Shown in pieces: positions 17,029 through 25,624 of a stretch of DNA of 64,000 nucleotides (positions are counted from its first letter, which is position 1; each line of letters opens with the position of its first letter). Where the stretch lies: positions 1 through 64,000 of the forward strand of contig JADCHX010000023.1 of the NCBI GenBank assembly GCA_020248265.1, given 5' to 3'. A program made the translations under genes and the position numbers. Origin of the DNA: Rhodocyclaceae bacterium. GTDB lineage: Bacteria; Pseudomonadota; Gammaproteobacteria; Burkholderiales; CAIKXV01. The notes beneath the pieces were generated by a model. It worked only from the letters and a program-made list of their open reading frames with translations. It did no database searches and was not told where the DNA came from.

Positions 17029-18336
17029 ATGACCGTACGCACGGTGAACCCTGACGGACTCGAACCCTTGCTGCAGCGTGTCGCCGACGGATTGCCGACA
17101 CTGCTCGTCGATTTTGCTGCGATCTGCGACTGCGGCGGAAGGGTGGCCGGATCCGACAGCGAACGGCGCGCATGCGATTTCACCCTCGGCCGTCTGGCCG
17201 AGATCGCCGGTGCCAGCCGCACCGGGCGCACCTGGCTCGAGCCAGTCGACTATGCCGGCTGGCAGCCGGGAAGCTGTTCGCTGTCGCTGGCCGACGGCAC
17301 GCCACTTGCCTGCCAGCCGCTGCTCGGCTCGGCCTCGACGCCGCCGGCAGGCCTCATGGCCAGCGTGATCGATCTCGGGCGCGGTACCGACGAGGACTTC
17401 CAGCGCGCGGCGGCACGGATCCCGGGCCGGATCGCGCTGGTGCGCCACGAGTTTCCCTTTTCGCCGGACCACGTACACCGGCGCCGGAAGTACGACGCAG
17501 CGCGTGCCGCCGGTGCCGCAGGCTTCGTGATCGCGCACACCGATCCGCGGGCAAGTCCCACGTCCGGGTCGTCCGGCCGCAACGGTGGCGACGGCATACC
17601 GGCCGTCGCCACCGACCACGCGGGCAGCGTGCGACTGACCGCCGCGCAGGCCTCCGGCGCGCGGCTGCTCGTGCAGGGAACGGACCAGCCAGCGGTCGGC
17701 CAGACGCCGATGCTCGACCTGCCGGGGCGAGACCCCGACGATCCGCGCAGGGTGGTGCTGTCGGCGCACCTCGACGGCCATCCGCTCGCCGAGAGCGCGA
17801 TGGACAACGCCAGCGGGCTGGCCGTTGCACTCGCGCTGGCGCGCGCAGTCGCGCCGCAGATGCCTCAGGCGGCCCTCGGGCTGCGCGTGTGCCTGTTCAC
17901 CGCCGAGGAATGGGCGCTGGCCGGGTCGCGGCAATGGCTGGCCATGATGACGCCCGCCGAGCGCAGCCGATTCGTGATCGACATCAACCTCGACACCGTC
18001 GGTGCCGACCCGAGGCTCACGGCGCTGACCAGCGGCTTCGCCGGACTGGACGCGTTCGTTGCCATCAGCGCCCGGGGGGCCGGGCAGCCGATCGCCCTGC
18101 ATCGACCGCTGATGTCGAACTCGGACCATGCGAACTTCGCGGCGCACGGCATCCCGGCCCTGCGCCTGATCGCGGGTTTCGACCAGCCGACGAGCCGCGT
18201 GCGGCACATCCTGACCGCGCAGGACACACGCGACCAGGTGGCACCCGGCGAACTCGCCGGCGCCGCGCGGGCGGCCGCCAGCCTGCTCTGGCACGCGCTA
18301 TGCGCGACCGACGAGGACGTGTCAAGCTGGCGCTGA
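17029..18336 (+). CDS. M28-family zinc aminopeptidase-like protein with PA insert
   Basis: A 435-residue putative metallopeptidase. The M28 core shows the ligand set SAHLDGH, MDNASG (bridging aspartate), TAEEW (general base and ligand) and the late aspartate/histidine segments near NLDTVGAD and SNSDHANF. About residues 110-230 resemble a PA-type insert (GRIALVRHEFPF, then AARAAGAAGFVIAHTDP). There is no signal peptide, so it would act in the cytoplasm, unlike secreted M28 enzymes; amide or N-acyl substrates are possible. It lies 45 bp after the dehalogenase and 56 bp before a CoA-transferase. Confidence 0.85.
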   Translation: MTVRTVNPDGLEPLLQRVADGLPTLLVDFAAICDCGGRVAGSDSERRACDFTLGRLAEIAGASRTGRTWLEPVDYAGWQPGSCSLSLADGTPLACQPLLGSASTPPAGLMASVIDLGRGTDEDFQRAAARIPGRIALVRHEFPFSPDHVHRRRKYDAARAAGAAGFVIAHTDPRASPTSGSSGRNGGDGIPAVATDHAGSVRLTAAQASGARLLVQGTDQPAVGQTPMLDLPGRDPDDPRRVVLSAHLDGHPLAESAMDNASGLAVALALARAVAPQMPQAALGLRVCLFTAEEWALAGSRQWLAMMTPAERSRFVIDINLDTVGADPRLTALTSGFAGLDAFVAISARGAGQPIALHRPLMSNSDHANFAAHGIPALRLIAGFDQPTSRVRHILTAQDTRDQVAPGELAGAARAAASLLWHALCATDEDVSSWR

Positions 18337-18392
18337 AGCCGGCGCGCAGCGCCGGCGGTGATGAACCCTTGCTTTTTCAACAGGAGATGGAC

Positions 18393-19613
18393 ATGGCGGG
18401 AGGCCCGCTCGAAGGCGTGCGCATCATCGATCTCACCTCGGTCGTGGTCGGGCCGCTCTGCACGCGCACGCTGGCCGATTACGGCGCGGACGTCATCAAG
18501 GTAGAGAGCCCGTCCGGCGATCTCGGGCGCAACATCGGCGGCCGCGGCCGCACCGAGAACATGGGACCGAAATTCCTGCACCTGAACCGGAACAAGCGCA
18601 GCGTCGTGCTCGACCTGAAGAAGCCGGCCGGCCGCGAGGCGCTGCTGAAGCTGGTCGCCACCGCCGACGTGCTGCTCTGGAACGTGCGGCCCGACTCGAT
18701 GGCGCGGATGAAGCTGTCATACGAAGACGTGCGCAAGGTGAACCCGAAGATCATCTACTGCGGCATGTTCGGCTTCGGCCAGGACGGCAGCTACCGTGCC
18801 AAGCCGGCCTACGACACGATCATCCAGGGCTCCAGCGGCCTGTCCGCGCTGCTTCACCGGGCCGTAGGCGAGCCGCGCTATGTGCCGATCGTGATGTGCG
18901 ACCGCACCGTCGGCCTGATCGCGGTGCAGATGATCGTGATGGCGCTGTTCGCGCGCACCCGCACCGGCGAAGGCCAGTCCATCGAGATCCCGATGTTCGA
19001 GAACATGGCTGCCTTCGTGCTCGACGAGCACATGTACCAGGCGACCTTCGATCCGCCGATCGAGGGCGCGCCGACCGACCACGGCGGCACCGGCGACCCG
19101 CGGCTGCTCGACCCGGACGGACGGCCGCTGCCGACGAAGGACGGCTGGGTCTGCGTGTCCGCCAACACCGACGCGCAGGCGTTCGGATTCTTCCGCGCCG
19201 TCGGCCGTCCGGAACTGGTCACCGACCCGCGCTTCTCGTCGGTGTCGGCGAGGCACCGCAACGTGAAGGCCTATTTCGCGATCCGCATCGAGGCGCTCAA
19301 GGACAGGACGACCGCCGAGTGGCTGGAGATCCTCGACGCGGCCGACGTGCCGGCCATGCCTTACCACACGCTGGAGACGCTGCTGGAAGATCCGCACCTG
19401 GCGGAGGCCGGCTTCTTCGAGTGGAAGGACCACCCGACCGAAGGCCGCATCCGCAACATGCGCGTGCCGAACAGGCTGAGCGGCGGGGTACGCGCCGACT
19501 ATCGCCCAGCGCCGAAACTGGGCGCCGACAGCCGGGAGGTTCTGGCCGAGGCGGGCTACGACGCGGCGACGATCGAGCGCATGATCGCCGAGGGCATCAC
19601 GCTGGCCCGCTGA
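18393..19613 (+). CDS. Family III (CaiB/BaiF) CoA-transferase
   Basis: A 406-residue transferase: GVRIIDLTSVVVGPLCTRTL, ADYGADVIKVESPSGD, the RNKRSVVLDLKKP block and FGFGQDGSYRAKPAYD are all family segments, and IVMCDRTVGL holds the probable catalytic aspartate. Two ATG codons lie six bases apart; AGGAG ends directly at the first and is six bases from the second, so the second (MAGGPLEG) is preferred. It completes the plus-strand dehalogenase, peptidase, transferase group. The acyl group is unknown. Confidence 0.92.
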   Translation: MAGGPLEGVRIIDLTSVVVGPLCTRTLADYGADVIKVESPSGDLGRNIGGRGRTENMGPKFLHLNRNKRSVVLDLKKPAGREALLKLVATADVLLWNVRPDSMARMKLSYEDVRKVNPKIIYCGMFGFGQDGSYRAKPAYDTIIQGSSGLSALLHRAVGEPRYVPIVMCDRTVGLIAVQMIVMALFARTRTGEGQSIEIPMFENMAAFVLDEHMYQATFDPPIEGAPTDHGGTGDPRLLDPDGRPLPTKDGWVCVSANTDAQAFGFFRAVGRPELVTDPRFSSVSARHRNVKAYFAIRIEALKDRTTAEWLEILDAADVPAMPYHTLETLLEDPHLAEAGFFEWKDHPTEGRIRNMRVPNRLSGGVRADYRPAPKLGADSREVLAEAGYDAATIERMIAEGITLAR

Positions 19614-19664
19614 ACCGGGATGCATCCAGTGGAGGCGCACCTGGTGGCGCCTTGCACGGCGGAA

Positions 19665-19686
19665 GAAGCCGCCCGGAGGCGGCTTC
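19665..19686. terminator. Hairpin between convergent genes, likely bidirectional terminator
   Basis: A perfect 9-bp stem GAAGCCGCC/GGCGGCTTC closes a CGGA tetraloop between the convergent CoA-transferase and Bug receptor genes. A short pyrimidine tail (CTTC) follows on the plus strand; there is no strong U-tract. Confidence 0.5.
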
Positions 19687-19724
19687 CTTCGGGCAGCAGG
19701 CCAAGCCGCGCCGGCCGCCGGGCC

Positions 19725-20741
19725 TCAATCCGGCTTCACGCCCGCTGCCTTCACCAGCTTCGACCACTTGGCGATCTCCGACTTGATGTACGCGCCGAAC
19801 GCCTCGGGGGTGGTGGGCGTCGGCTCCAGCCCCTGGTTGAAATAGATCTCGCGAATGCTCTGCGACCCGAGGATCTTCACTGTCTCGGCATTCAGGCGGT
19901 CGACGATCGCCTTCGGCGTCTTCGCCGGCGCGAGGAGTCCGTACCAGTTGTTCGCCTCGTAGCCGGGCAGCGCGGCTTCGGCGATCGTCGGCAGGTCGGG
20001 CAGCATCCCGGCCCGGGTAGCGGTGGTCACGGCGAGGCCACGCACCTTGCCGGCCTTGATCTGCGGGATGGCGGTGGCCGCGGTGGCGAACACCATCTGC
20101 ACCTCGCCGCCGAGCAGCGCGCCCATGGCCGGCGCCCCGCCCTTGTAGGGGATGTGGGTAATGTCGGTTCGGGTCATGTGCTCCAGCAGCACGCCGGACA
20201 GGTGACCGGCACTGCCGACCCCGGACGAACCGTAGTTGAGACTGCCCGGCTTCGAGCGCAGCAGCGCGACCAGTTCCTTCACGGTCTTCGCCGGCACCGA
20301 CGGATGCACGACGAGCACGTTGATCGAGGACGCCATGTTGGTGATCGGCGAGAAGTCGCGGATCGGGTCGAAGGCGAGCTTCTCGTAGATAGACGGATTG
20401 ATCGCCAGCGCGGCGATCGTGCCCACCAGCAGTGAATAGCCGTCCGGCGTCGCACGCGCGGCGATCTCGGTGGCGATGTTGCCGCCGGCGCCCGGCCGGT
20501 TGTCGACCACGAACTGCTGACCGAGCACTTCGGACAGCCGCTGGGCGACCGGACGTGCCGCGGTGTCCGCGCCGCCGCCGGGCGCGAAGCCGACCAGCAT
20601 GCGCACCGGACGGTCGGGATAGGCCGGTCCTTTCTGCTGTGCGTTCGCGGCGCAGGGCATGACGGCCAGTGCGATCGACGCAAGGCCGGCCAGGGACGGG
20701 ATAGCGAAGTGGCGATGCTGTTGCCTTGGTCGTAGTGTCAT
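19725..20741 (-). CDS. Bug-family (TctC-like) periplasmic solute receptor
   Basis: A 338-residue receptor. The signal peptide ends near PCAANAQ and the mature part begins QKGPAYPDRPVRMLVGFAPGG. Family segments are PGGGADTAARPV, VDNRPGAGGN, PIRDFSPIT, the GSSGVG turn and HIPYKGGAPAMGAL. Two in-frame ATG codons are present; CGGAG lies six bases before the second, which is used here. It is the last gene of the minus-strand unit receptor, PdxA-like dehydrogenase, receptor, with 19 bp between it and the dehydrogenase. Confidence 0.92.
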   Translation of the reverse strand: MTLRPRQQHRHFAIPSLAGLASIALAVMPCAANAQQKGPAYPDRPVRMLVGFAPGGGADTAARPVAQRLSEVLGQQFVVDNRPGAGGNIATEIAARATPDGYSLLVGTIAALAINPSIYEKLAFDPIRDFSPITNMASSINVLVVHPSVPAKTVKELVALLRSKPGSLNYGSSGVGSAGHLSGVLLEHMTRTDITHIPYKGGAPAMGALLGGEVQMVFATAATAIPQIKAGKVRGLAVTTATRAGMLPDLPTIAEAALPGYEANNWYGLLAPAKTPKAIVDRLNAETVKILGSQSIREIYFNQGLEPTPTTPEAFGAYIKSEIAKWSKLVKAAGVKPD

Positions 20742-20760
20742 CTTCATCTCCGTTGGTTGT

Positions 20761-21804
20761 TCAGCTTGCCCCGGCCTTGCGCGACGCAGCCAGCCGCGCG
20801 CCGATGTCCATCGCCGCCTCCATCGCGCCGCTGCCGGCCACGTGCTTGCCGACGATGTCGAAGGCCGTCCCGTGCGCCGGCGTGGTGAAGACGGTCGGCA
20901 GCCCCGCCGTCACGGTGACGCCCTTGTTGAACCCGAGCAGCTTGGTCGCGATCTGTCCCTGGTCGTGATACATCATGACCACGCCGTCGAACTCGCCGGC
21001 ACGTGCCTTGATGAACACGACATCCGACGAGACCGGACCGACGCAGCCGATGCCCTCGGCACGCATCCGCTCCACCGTCGGGCGGATGATCGTGATCTCC
21101 TCGTCACCGAACAGACCGTTCTCGCCGTTGTGCGGATTGAGCGCGGCAACCCCGATACGCGGGCTGGCGACGCCCTTGTCACGCAGCATACGGTCGGCCA
21201 GCCGGATCGCATCGGCGACACGCGGCGGCTGCACCATGTCGACCGCCTTGCGCAACGAGACGTGGGAGGTCACCCGGAACGTCGCGAACTGATCGATGAC
21301 GTTCATCTCGCCGTAGAACCCCTGGTGCCCGGTGAGCGCGGCGAACATCTGGTGCTCGTCCGGGAAGTTCCAGCCGCCACGGAACATCGCGCCCTTGTTG
21401 AGCGGGGCGAAACAGATACCATCGAGCCGGCCGGCCAGCGCCATGTCGATCATCGCCTTCAGGGTATCGCCCGCGAGCTTTCCGGCCTGCGGCGAAGCCT
21501 CGGCGCGCGGCAGCGCCGCCGGGTCCATGTTGCCGAGATCGATCAGTGGCGTCGGACCGCCGGGCTGCTCGACCTCGTGCCAGTCGATGTCTTCGAGCTG
21601 CGGGTACTGGCGCACCGGGAAGGCGACTTCCGCGTCCGCCTGGCCCATCGCCAGCACGCGCGCATCGCCGATCACGGCCACCCGGGTGCCGGCAGGCCAG
21701 GCACGCCGGGCGATCATCCGGCAGGCGATCTCCGGGCCGATGCCGGTCGGATCGCCCAGCATCAGGCCGATCAGCGGGCGGGTTTCGAGCACCTTGTCAG
21801 TCAT
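20761..21804 (-). CDS. PdxA-family 4-hydroxythreonine-phosphate or dihydrodiol dehydrogenase
   Basis: A 347-residue NAD-dependent dehydrogenase of the PdxA family. Family marks are GDPTGIGPEI (residues 17-26), the metal-site histidines H181 (TSHVSL), H225 (LNPHNGENG) and H311 (TPAHGTAFDIVG), and the YHDQGQ motif. PdxA itself makes the B6 precursor, but the divergent forms include the terephthalate dihydrodiol dehydrogenase TphB and the PdxA2 sugar-acid enzymes. Being sandwiched between two Bug receptors points to a catabolic role like TphB with its TctC-type partner TphC, not vitamin synthesis. No terephthalate dioxygenase genes are seen here, so a decarboxylating dehydrogenase for another substrate is equally possible. 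Confidence 0.85.
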   Translation of the reverse strand: MTDKVLETRPLIGLMLGDPTGIGPEIACRMIARRAWPAGTRVAVIGDARVLAMGQADAEVAFPVRQYPQLEDIDWHEVEQPGGPTPLIDLGNMDPAALPRAEASPQAGKLAGDTLKAMIDMALAGRLDGICFAPLNKGAMFRGGWNFPDEHQMFAALTGHQGFYGEMNVIDQFATFRVTSHVSLRKAVDMVQPPRVADAIRLADRMLRDKGVASPRIGVAALNPHNGENGLFGDEEITIIRPTVERMRAEGIGCVGPVSSDVVFIKARAGEFDGVVMMYHDQGQIATKLLGFNKGVTVTAGLPTVFTTPAHGTAFDIVGKHVAGSGAMEAAMDIGARLAASRKAGAS

Positions 21805-21873
21805 GTATGTACAGCCTCTTCGTTGGGCAGTTGCCGGGGTACCCGGCAGGGTGCTGCGGGTCAGTGCTGCAAG

Positions 21874-22869
21874 TCAGTCCAGCTTGATTCCGAGCTTCCG
21901 CCCGAGGTCTCCCCACACCGCCATATCCTCCCGGATCAGGGCGCCGAAGGCCTCGGGCGTGGTCGGCGACGGGTCCATGCCCTGTGCCAGCAGGTTGCGG
22001 CGCACCTCGGCGTCGTCGAGGATCCGGCGTACCGACGCGTTGAGCAGGTCGACGATCGGCCGCGGCAGCTTTGCCGGCCCCAGCAGCCCCCACCAGCCGC
22101 TCACGTCGAAGCCGGGCAGCCCGGCTGCTTCGGCCACGGTCGGCACGTCGGGAACCGCAGCCGAGCGCTTCGGCGCGCCCGAGGCAATCGCCTTCAGGCG
22201 CCCGGCCTTCATGTGCGGCAGGCCGACCAGCACCGGCGTGAACGCGAGCTGCACTTCATTGCCAAGCTGGGCCACGGTTGCCGGGCCGATGCCCTTGTAG
22301 GGGATATGCGACATCGACAGCCCGGCGCGCGACATCAGCAGTTCCATGCCGAGGTGCGGCGGCGATCCGTTGCCCGACGAACCGTAGTTGAGCTTGCCCT
22401 GACTCGCCTTCACATGCGCGATCAGCTCTTTCATGTTCGACGCCGGCAGCGACGGATGGGCAAGCAGCAGCAGCGGCGAAGTCGTGGCCAGCGTGATCGG
22501 CGTGAAGTCGCGCACCGGGTCGTAAGGCAGCTTTTCGACCAGACGGGCGCTGCTTGCGAACGAGTTGAACGTGAACAGCAGCGTGTAGCCGTCGGCCGGC
22601 GCCTGCGACACGATCTGCGCGCCGACGATACCGCTGCCGGCCGGGCGGTTGTCGACGATGAAGGTCTGGCCGTGCCGCTCGCCGAGCTGCTGTGCCAGCA
22701 CGCGGCCGACCGCATCGGTGCCGCCACCCGGCGCGAACGGGATGATCAGGCGCACCGGGCGCTGGGGATAGCCCGCCTGCGCGGAAACATCGCCCGGAAG
22801 AAGAGCGGCGAGCAGGACGGAAACGGACAGGCAGGCAGCGCCGACGGCGCATGTGCGACGATGGATCAC
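21874..22869 (-). CDS. Bug-family (TctC-like) periplasmic solute receptor
   Basis: A 331-residue receptor, first in its minus-strand unit. The signal peptide ends at GDVSAQ; the mature part begins AGYPQRPVRLIIPFAPGG. It has PGGGTDAVGRVL, PVRDFTPIT, the GSSGNG turn and HIPYKGIGPA. The usual NRPGAGG segment is NRPAGSGIVG here, so the loop after the first strand differs from most receptors in the window. It is 69 bp upstream of the PdxA-like gene and divergent from the LeuC-like gene. Confidence 0.92.
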   Translation of the reverse strand: MIHRRTCAVGAACLSVSVLLAALLPGDVSAQAGYPQRPVRLIIPFAPGGGTDAVGRVLAQQLGERHGQTFIVDNRPAGSGIVGAQIVSQAPADGYTLLFTFNSFASSARLVEKLPYDPVRDFTPITLATTSPLLLLAHPSLPASNMKELIAHVKASQGKLNYGSSGNGSPPHLGMELLMSRAGLSMSHIPYKGIGPATVAQLGNEVQLAFTPVLVGLPHMKAGRLKAIASGAPKRSAAVPDVPTVAEAAGLPGFDVSGWWGLLGPAKLPRPIVDLLNASVRRILDDAEVRRNLLAQGMDPSPTTPEAFGALIREDMAVWGDLGRKLGIKLD

Positions 22870-23041
22870 GGAAACTCCTCCGGTGCGGCCGGCCCCTGGT
22901 TCGAGGGCATCGGCGCGGATTGACGGGTCGCCCGCAGCAGCGAGTCGGCACTGCAGGGCGCTGCGTGCCCGGTTCTGCGTTGCGCACCCGATGATACCGG
23001 ACGCGGCGCCTGCGGCGGCCCGATGCGCAGCCTGCCTCGGG

Positions 23042-23047
23042 CATAAT
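23042..23047 (+). promoter_or_regulatory. Possible -10 element for the LeuCD-like operon
   Basis: CATAAT (five of six sigma-70 consensus positions) lies 30 bases before the LeuC-like start codon, in the divergent region. No convincing -35 box is found at the proper distance. Confidence 0.3.
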
Positions 23048-23076
23048 CGCGCCCTTCACATGGAAGGATCTGAGCG

Positions 23077-24357
23077 ATGGGTCATACGCTGGCTGAAAAG
23101 ATTCTCGGCGCCCGTTCGGGCGGTGCCCCGGTCAATGCAGGCGACGTCGTCGTCGCCCGCGTCGATTTCGCGATGGTGCACGATGCACGCGCAGCCAACG
23201 CCCTCAAGGCGGTAGCCACGCTCGGTTTCGACAAGCTGCCCAACGCGGCGCGCACCGCCTTCGTGCTAGACCACTTCTCGCCGCCGCCGTCGCGCGAAGC
23301 GGCGAACGTGCATGCCGACATGCGCGAGTTCTGCGAGCGCACCGGCGCGGTGATCTACGACGTCGGCGACGGCATCTGCCACCAGGTGCTGCCCGAGCAT
23401 GGCCACTTCACCGCAGGCGACCTGGTGGTGGGCACCGATACCCATTCGACGACTTATGGCGCGTTCAATGTGTACGGCACCGGACACGAAGGCACCGACG
23501 TGGCCGCCATCCTCGCCACCGGGCGCACCTGGTTCAAGGTTCCCGAAACGATTCGCGTCGAGCTCACCGGACGCCTCGCCCCGGGCGTATGGGCCAAGGA
23601 TGTCACCCTCGCGATGCTCGGCCGCCTCGGCGCCGAGGGTGCGAACTTCAAGGTGATCGAGTACACCGGCAGCGCGGTGGCGTCGATGGACATCGACGAC
23701 CGGATGACCCTGTCGAACCACGCAGCCGAACTCGGCGCGGAAGCCGCAATCCTCGAATGCGACGACAAGACGGTCGCATGGCTCGCCGCGCATGGCGCAC
23801 AACCTCCGAAGCCGGTCACCGCGGACGCCGATGCGCGCTACGCCGACCGCTTCGCGATCGATGCCTCGACCCTGGCGCCGAAGGTGGCGCACAACCACGA
23901 TATCGGCGATGTGGTGGACGTGTCGGAACTCGCAGGCCAGCCGGTGCACGTCGGGCTGATCGGCACCTGCACCAACGGCCGGCTGGACGACATCCGCCAG
24001 GCCGCCAGCATCCTGAAGGGCAGGAAGATCGCCAGGGGCGTGCGTCTGGTCGTCACTCCGGCCTCGCGCGCGATCTACCTCGCCGCGATGCGCGAAGGGC
24101 TGTTCGAGATCCTGACCGAGGCCGGTGCCTCCGTGGATGCCGCTGGCTGCGGCACCTGCGTGGGCATCACGCACAAGCTGATGTCGGCCGATCGCGAGCG
24201 CGTCATCTCCAGCGCGAACCGCAACTTCAAGGGCCGCCTGGGCAATCCCGAGTCGGAGATCCTGATCGCCTCCTCCGCGACGGTTGCCGCCTCCGCGCTG
24301 ACCGGGCGCGTCACCGACCCGCGCGAGTTCGCGTACGACATCCGCAGCGCCGCGTGA
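23077..24357 (+). CDS. LeuC-like hydro-lyase large subunit (aconitase superfamily)
   Basis: A 426-residue [4Fe-4S] dehydratase subunit. Iron-sulfur ligands are C298 (GTCTNGRL), C358 and C361 (GCGTCVG); the substrate-site strand GTDTHSTTYGAFNVYGTG is intact. The length and the split large/small organisation match the short 3-isopropylmalate dehydratase, homoaconitase and 2,3-dimethylmalate dehydratase group. Paired with the LeuD-like gene 11 bp downstream, it should isomerise or dehydrate a substituted malate. No leuA or leuB lies next to it; it sits inside catabolic genes, so a degradative role is more likely than leucine synthesis (inference). Confidence 0.88.
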   Translation: MGHTLAEKILGARSGGAPVNAGDVVVARVDFAMVHDARAANALKAVATLGFDKLPNAARTAFVLDHFSPPPSREAANVHADMREFCERTGAVIYDVGDGICHQVLPEHGHFTAGDLVVGTDTHSTTYGAFNVYGTGHEGTDVAAILATGRTWFKVPETIRVELTGRLAPGVWAKDVTLAMLGRLGAEGANFKVIEYTGSAVASMDIDDRMTLSNHAAELGAEAAILECDDKTVAWLAAHGAQPPKPVTADADARYADRFAIDASTLAPKVAHNHDIGDVVDVSELAGQPVHVGLIGTCTNGRLDDIRQAASILKGRKIARGVRLVVTPASRAIYLAAMREGLFEILTEAGASVDAAGCGTCVGITHKLMSADRERVISSANRNFKGRLGNPESEILIASSATVAASALTGRVTDPREFAYDIRSAA

Positions 24358-24368
24358 AGGAGACACCG

Positions 24369-24911
24369 ATGACGCAGACACCCATGACCGGCACCGCATC
24401 GACCGTCGCACCGATCCGCGCGACCGTGCACCGCCTCGGCGACGAGGTCAGCACCGACATCCACTGCTCGGCCAAGTACAACATGGGCAAATCGGTCCAG
24501 TGGCTGGCCGAGCATGCATTCGAACAACTGCAGCCCGGTTTCGCGCAGCGCATCAAGGCGGGCGACGTGATCGTCGCCGGCAAGGACTTCGGCATCAACT
24601 CGTCGCGCGAGCAGGCGGTGCACGTACTGCGCGCGATGGGCGTGTCGGCCGTCATCGCACAGTCGTTCGGCCGGCAGTTCTACCGCAACGCGATCAACAA
24701 CGGCCTGCCGATCGCCGAATGCGACGTGTCCGCGATCCATGACGGCGACCTGATCGAGGTCGACGTGGCCGCCGGGCGGATCGCCGTGCCGGCCACCGGC
24801 TTCAGCGCAGCGGTGCCGAAACTGCCGCCCGCAGTGCTTGCACTGATCGCCGCAGGGGGGCTGCTGCCGTTCCTGAAGCAGCACCCCGACTGGGCCTTGC
24901 CGACCGCCTGA
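24369..24911 (+). CDS. LeuD-like hydro-lyase small subunit
   Basis: A 180-residue swivelling domain that partners the large subunit. The GKDFGINSSREQAVHVLRAMG stretch is the family phosphate-like loop (GxxFGxGSSREHA in LeuD), and DEVSTDIHCSAKYNMG corresponds to the substrate-specificity region that in LeuD reads D-x-NTD-x-I. The serine-histidine differences there suggest a substrate other than isopropylmalate. Its start is fixed by AAGGAG eight bases before the ATG. The next gene is convergent. Confidence 0.87.
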   Translation: MTQTPMTGTASTVAPIRATVHRLGDEVSTDIHCSAKYNMGKSVQWLAEHAFEQLQPGFAQRIKAGDVIVAGKDFGINSSREQAVHVLRAMGVSAVIAQSFGRQFYRNAINNGLPIAECDVSAIHDGDLIEVDVAAGRIAVPATGFSAAVPKLPPAVLALIAAGGLLPFLKQHPDWALPTA

Positions 24912-24951
24912 GCAGCGGATCCGGCAAAGGCCTGACGGGGCGGGCGGGACG

Positions 24952-25479
24952 TCAGCCCTTCAGGTGGGCGTCCCGCTGCTGGTACAGCTTCTCGTCGGCA
25001 TAACCCATCGTATCGGGTCTTGCGCGGCCGAGCATCACCTGGAAGTAGACCGGCTCGAGGCTGTTGTTGTCGTAGCCGTGGATCACCCCAGGCGGGCAGG
25101 CGACGCACTCCCACTTGCCCAGTCGGGTCGTCACACGGTTGCCCTGCTCATCCTCGACGAATACGTCGAGGAAGCCGTCGAGCACGAAGAATACCTCTTC
25201 GACTTCATGGGTGTGCGCCGCATTGCCCTGGCCCGGCTCGACGAACATGATCGACAGCGTGAAGCCACGCGCCGGGATCACCGACGGATCATCGTGCTTG
25301 CCGGAGCCGCCGGCGCCGATGAAGCGATGCTGCGCGCGCTTCCAGCCCTCGATCTTCGCGTCTTCGAACGCGGCCCAGTCGGCGGTCTTTTCCTTGAATC
25401 GCCCGGTAAACTTCTTCAGCACGGTGTCGAGCGGCAGCCCGACGAGTTCCGGGGGCATCGGGTGGCGTGCAGCTGGCAT
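24952..25479 (-). CDS. Single-domain cupin protein
   Basis: A 175-residue protein with one cupin barrel. Motif 1 is AAHTHEVEEVFFVLDGFLDV (two histidines and a glutamate as metal ligands); motif 2 holds the third histidine in PPGVIHGYDNN. About 75 residues of helical N-terminus precede it (LKKFTGRFKEKTADWAAF). No catalytic identity can be assigned; small cupins of this kind include dioxygenases, isomerases and ligand-binding proteins. The ATG has AAGGAG at good spacing. It is divergent from the operon of the molybdenum hydroxylase across 221 bp. Confidence 0.82.
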   Translation of the reverse strand: MPAARHPMPPELVGLPLDTVLKKFTGRFKEKTADWAAFEDAKIEGWKRAQHRFIGAGGSGKHDDPSVIPARGFTLSIMFVEPGQGNAAHTHEVEEVFFVLDGFLDVFVEDEQGNRVTTRLGKWECVACPPGVIHGYDNNSLEPVYFQVMLGRARPDTMGYADEKLYQQRDAHLKG

Positions 25480-25516
25480 GGTGTTCGCTCCTTGTTGCGT
25501 TCGTTGTCGATGATCG

Positions 25517-25546
25517 ATAGTAGTGCGCCGTCGCGCGCGAAGGCAA
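25517..25546 (-). promoter_or_regulatory. Candidate sigma-70 promoter for the cupin gene
   Basis: On the minus strand TTGCCT and TACTAT are separated by 18 bases, each matching four of six consensus positions, about 40 bases before the cupin start. Confidence 0.3.
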
Positions 25547-25562
25547 CCGCGCACTGTTTTTT
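25522..25562 (+). terminator. Terminator-like hairpin reading on the plus strand
   Basis: AGTGCGC and GCGCACT (7-bp perfect stem, 20-base loop) are followed by G and six T residues. No plus-strand gene ends here; the nearest upstream is the LeuD-like gene, 600 bp away behind the convergent cupin gene. It could block transcription coming through the cupin gene in antisense before the next operon starts. Confidence 0.4.
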
Positions 25563-25624
25563 CCGGACAGGTCCATGCGCCCGCGCGCGTATCGCCCATG
25601 CTGCCGTAATATCGCGAGCTCCCG

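Noticed and set aside
20761..21804. Vitamin B6 biosynthesis pdxA
   Set aside because: Position between two Bug receptors and sequence differences suggest the catabolic branch of the family; the symbol was not given.
23077..24911. Leucine biosynthesis genes leuC and leuD
   Set aside because: No leuA or leuB nearby, an altered LeuD specificity region and a catabolic neighbourhood; kept as LeuCD-like without gene symbols.
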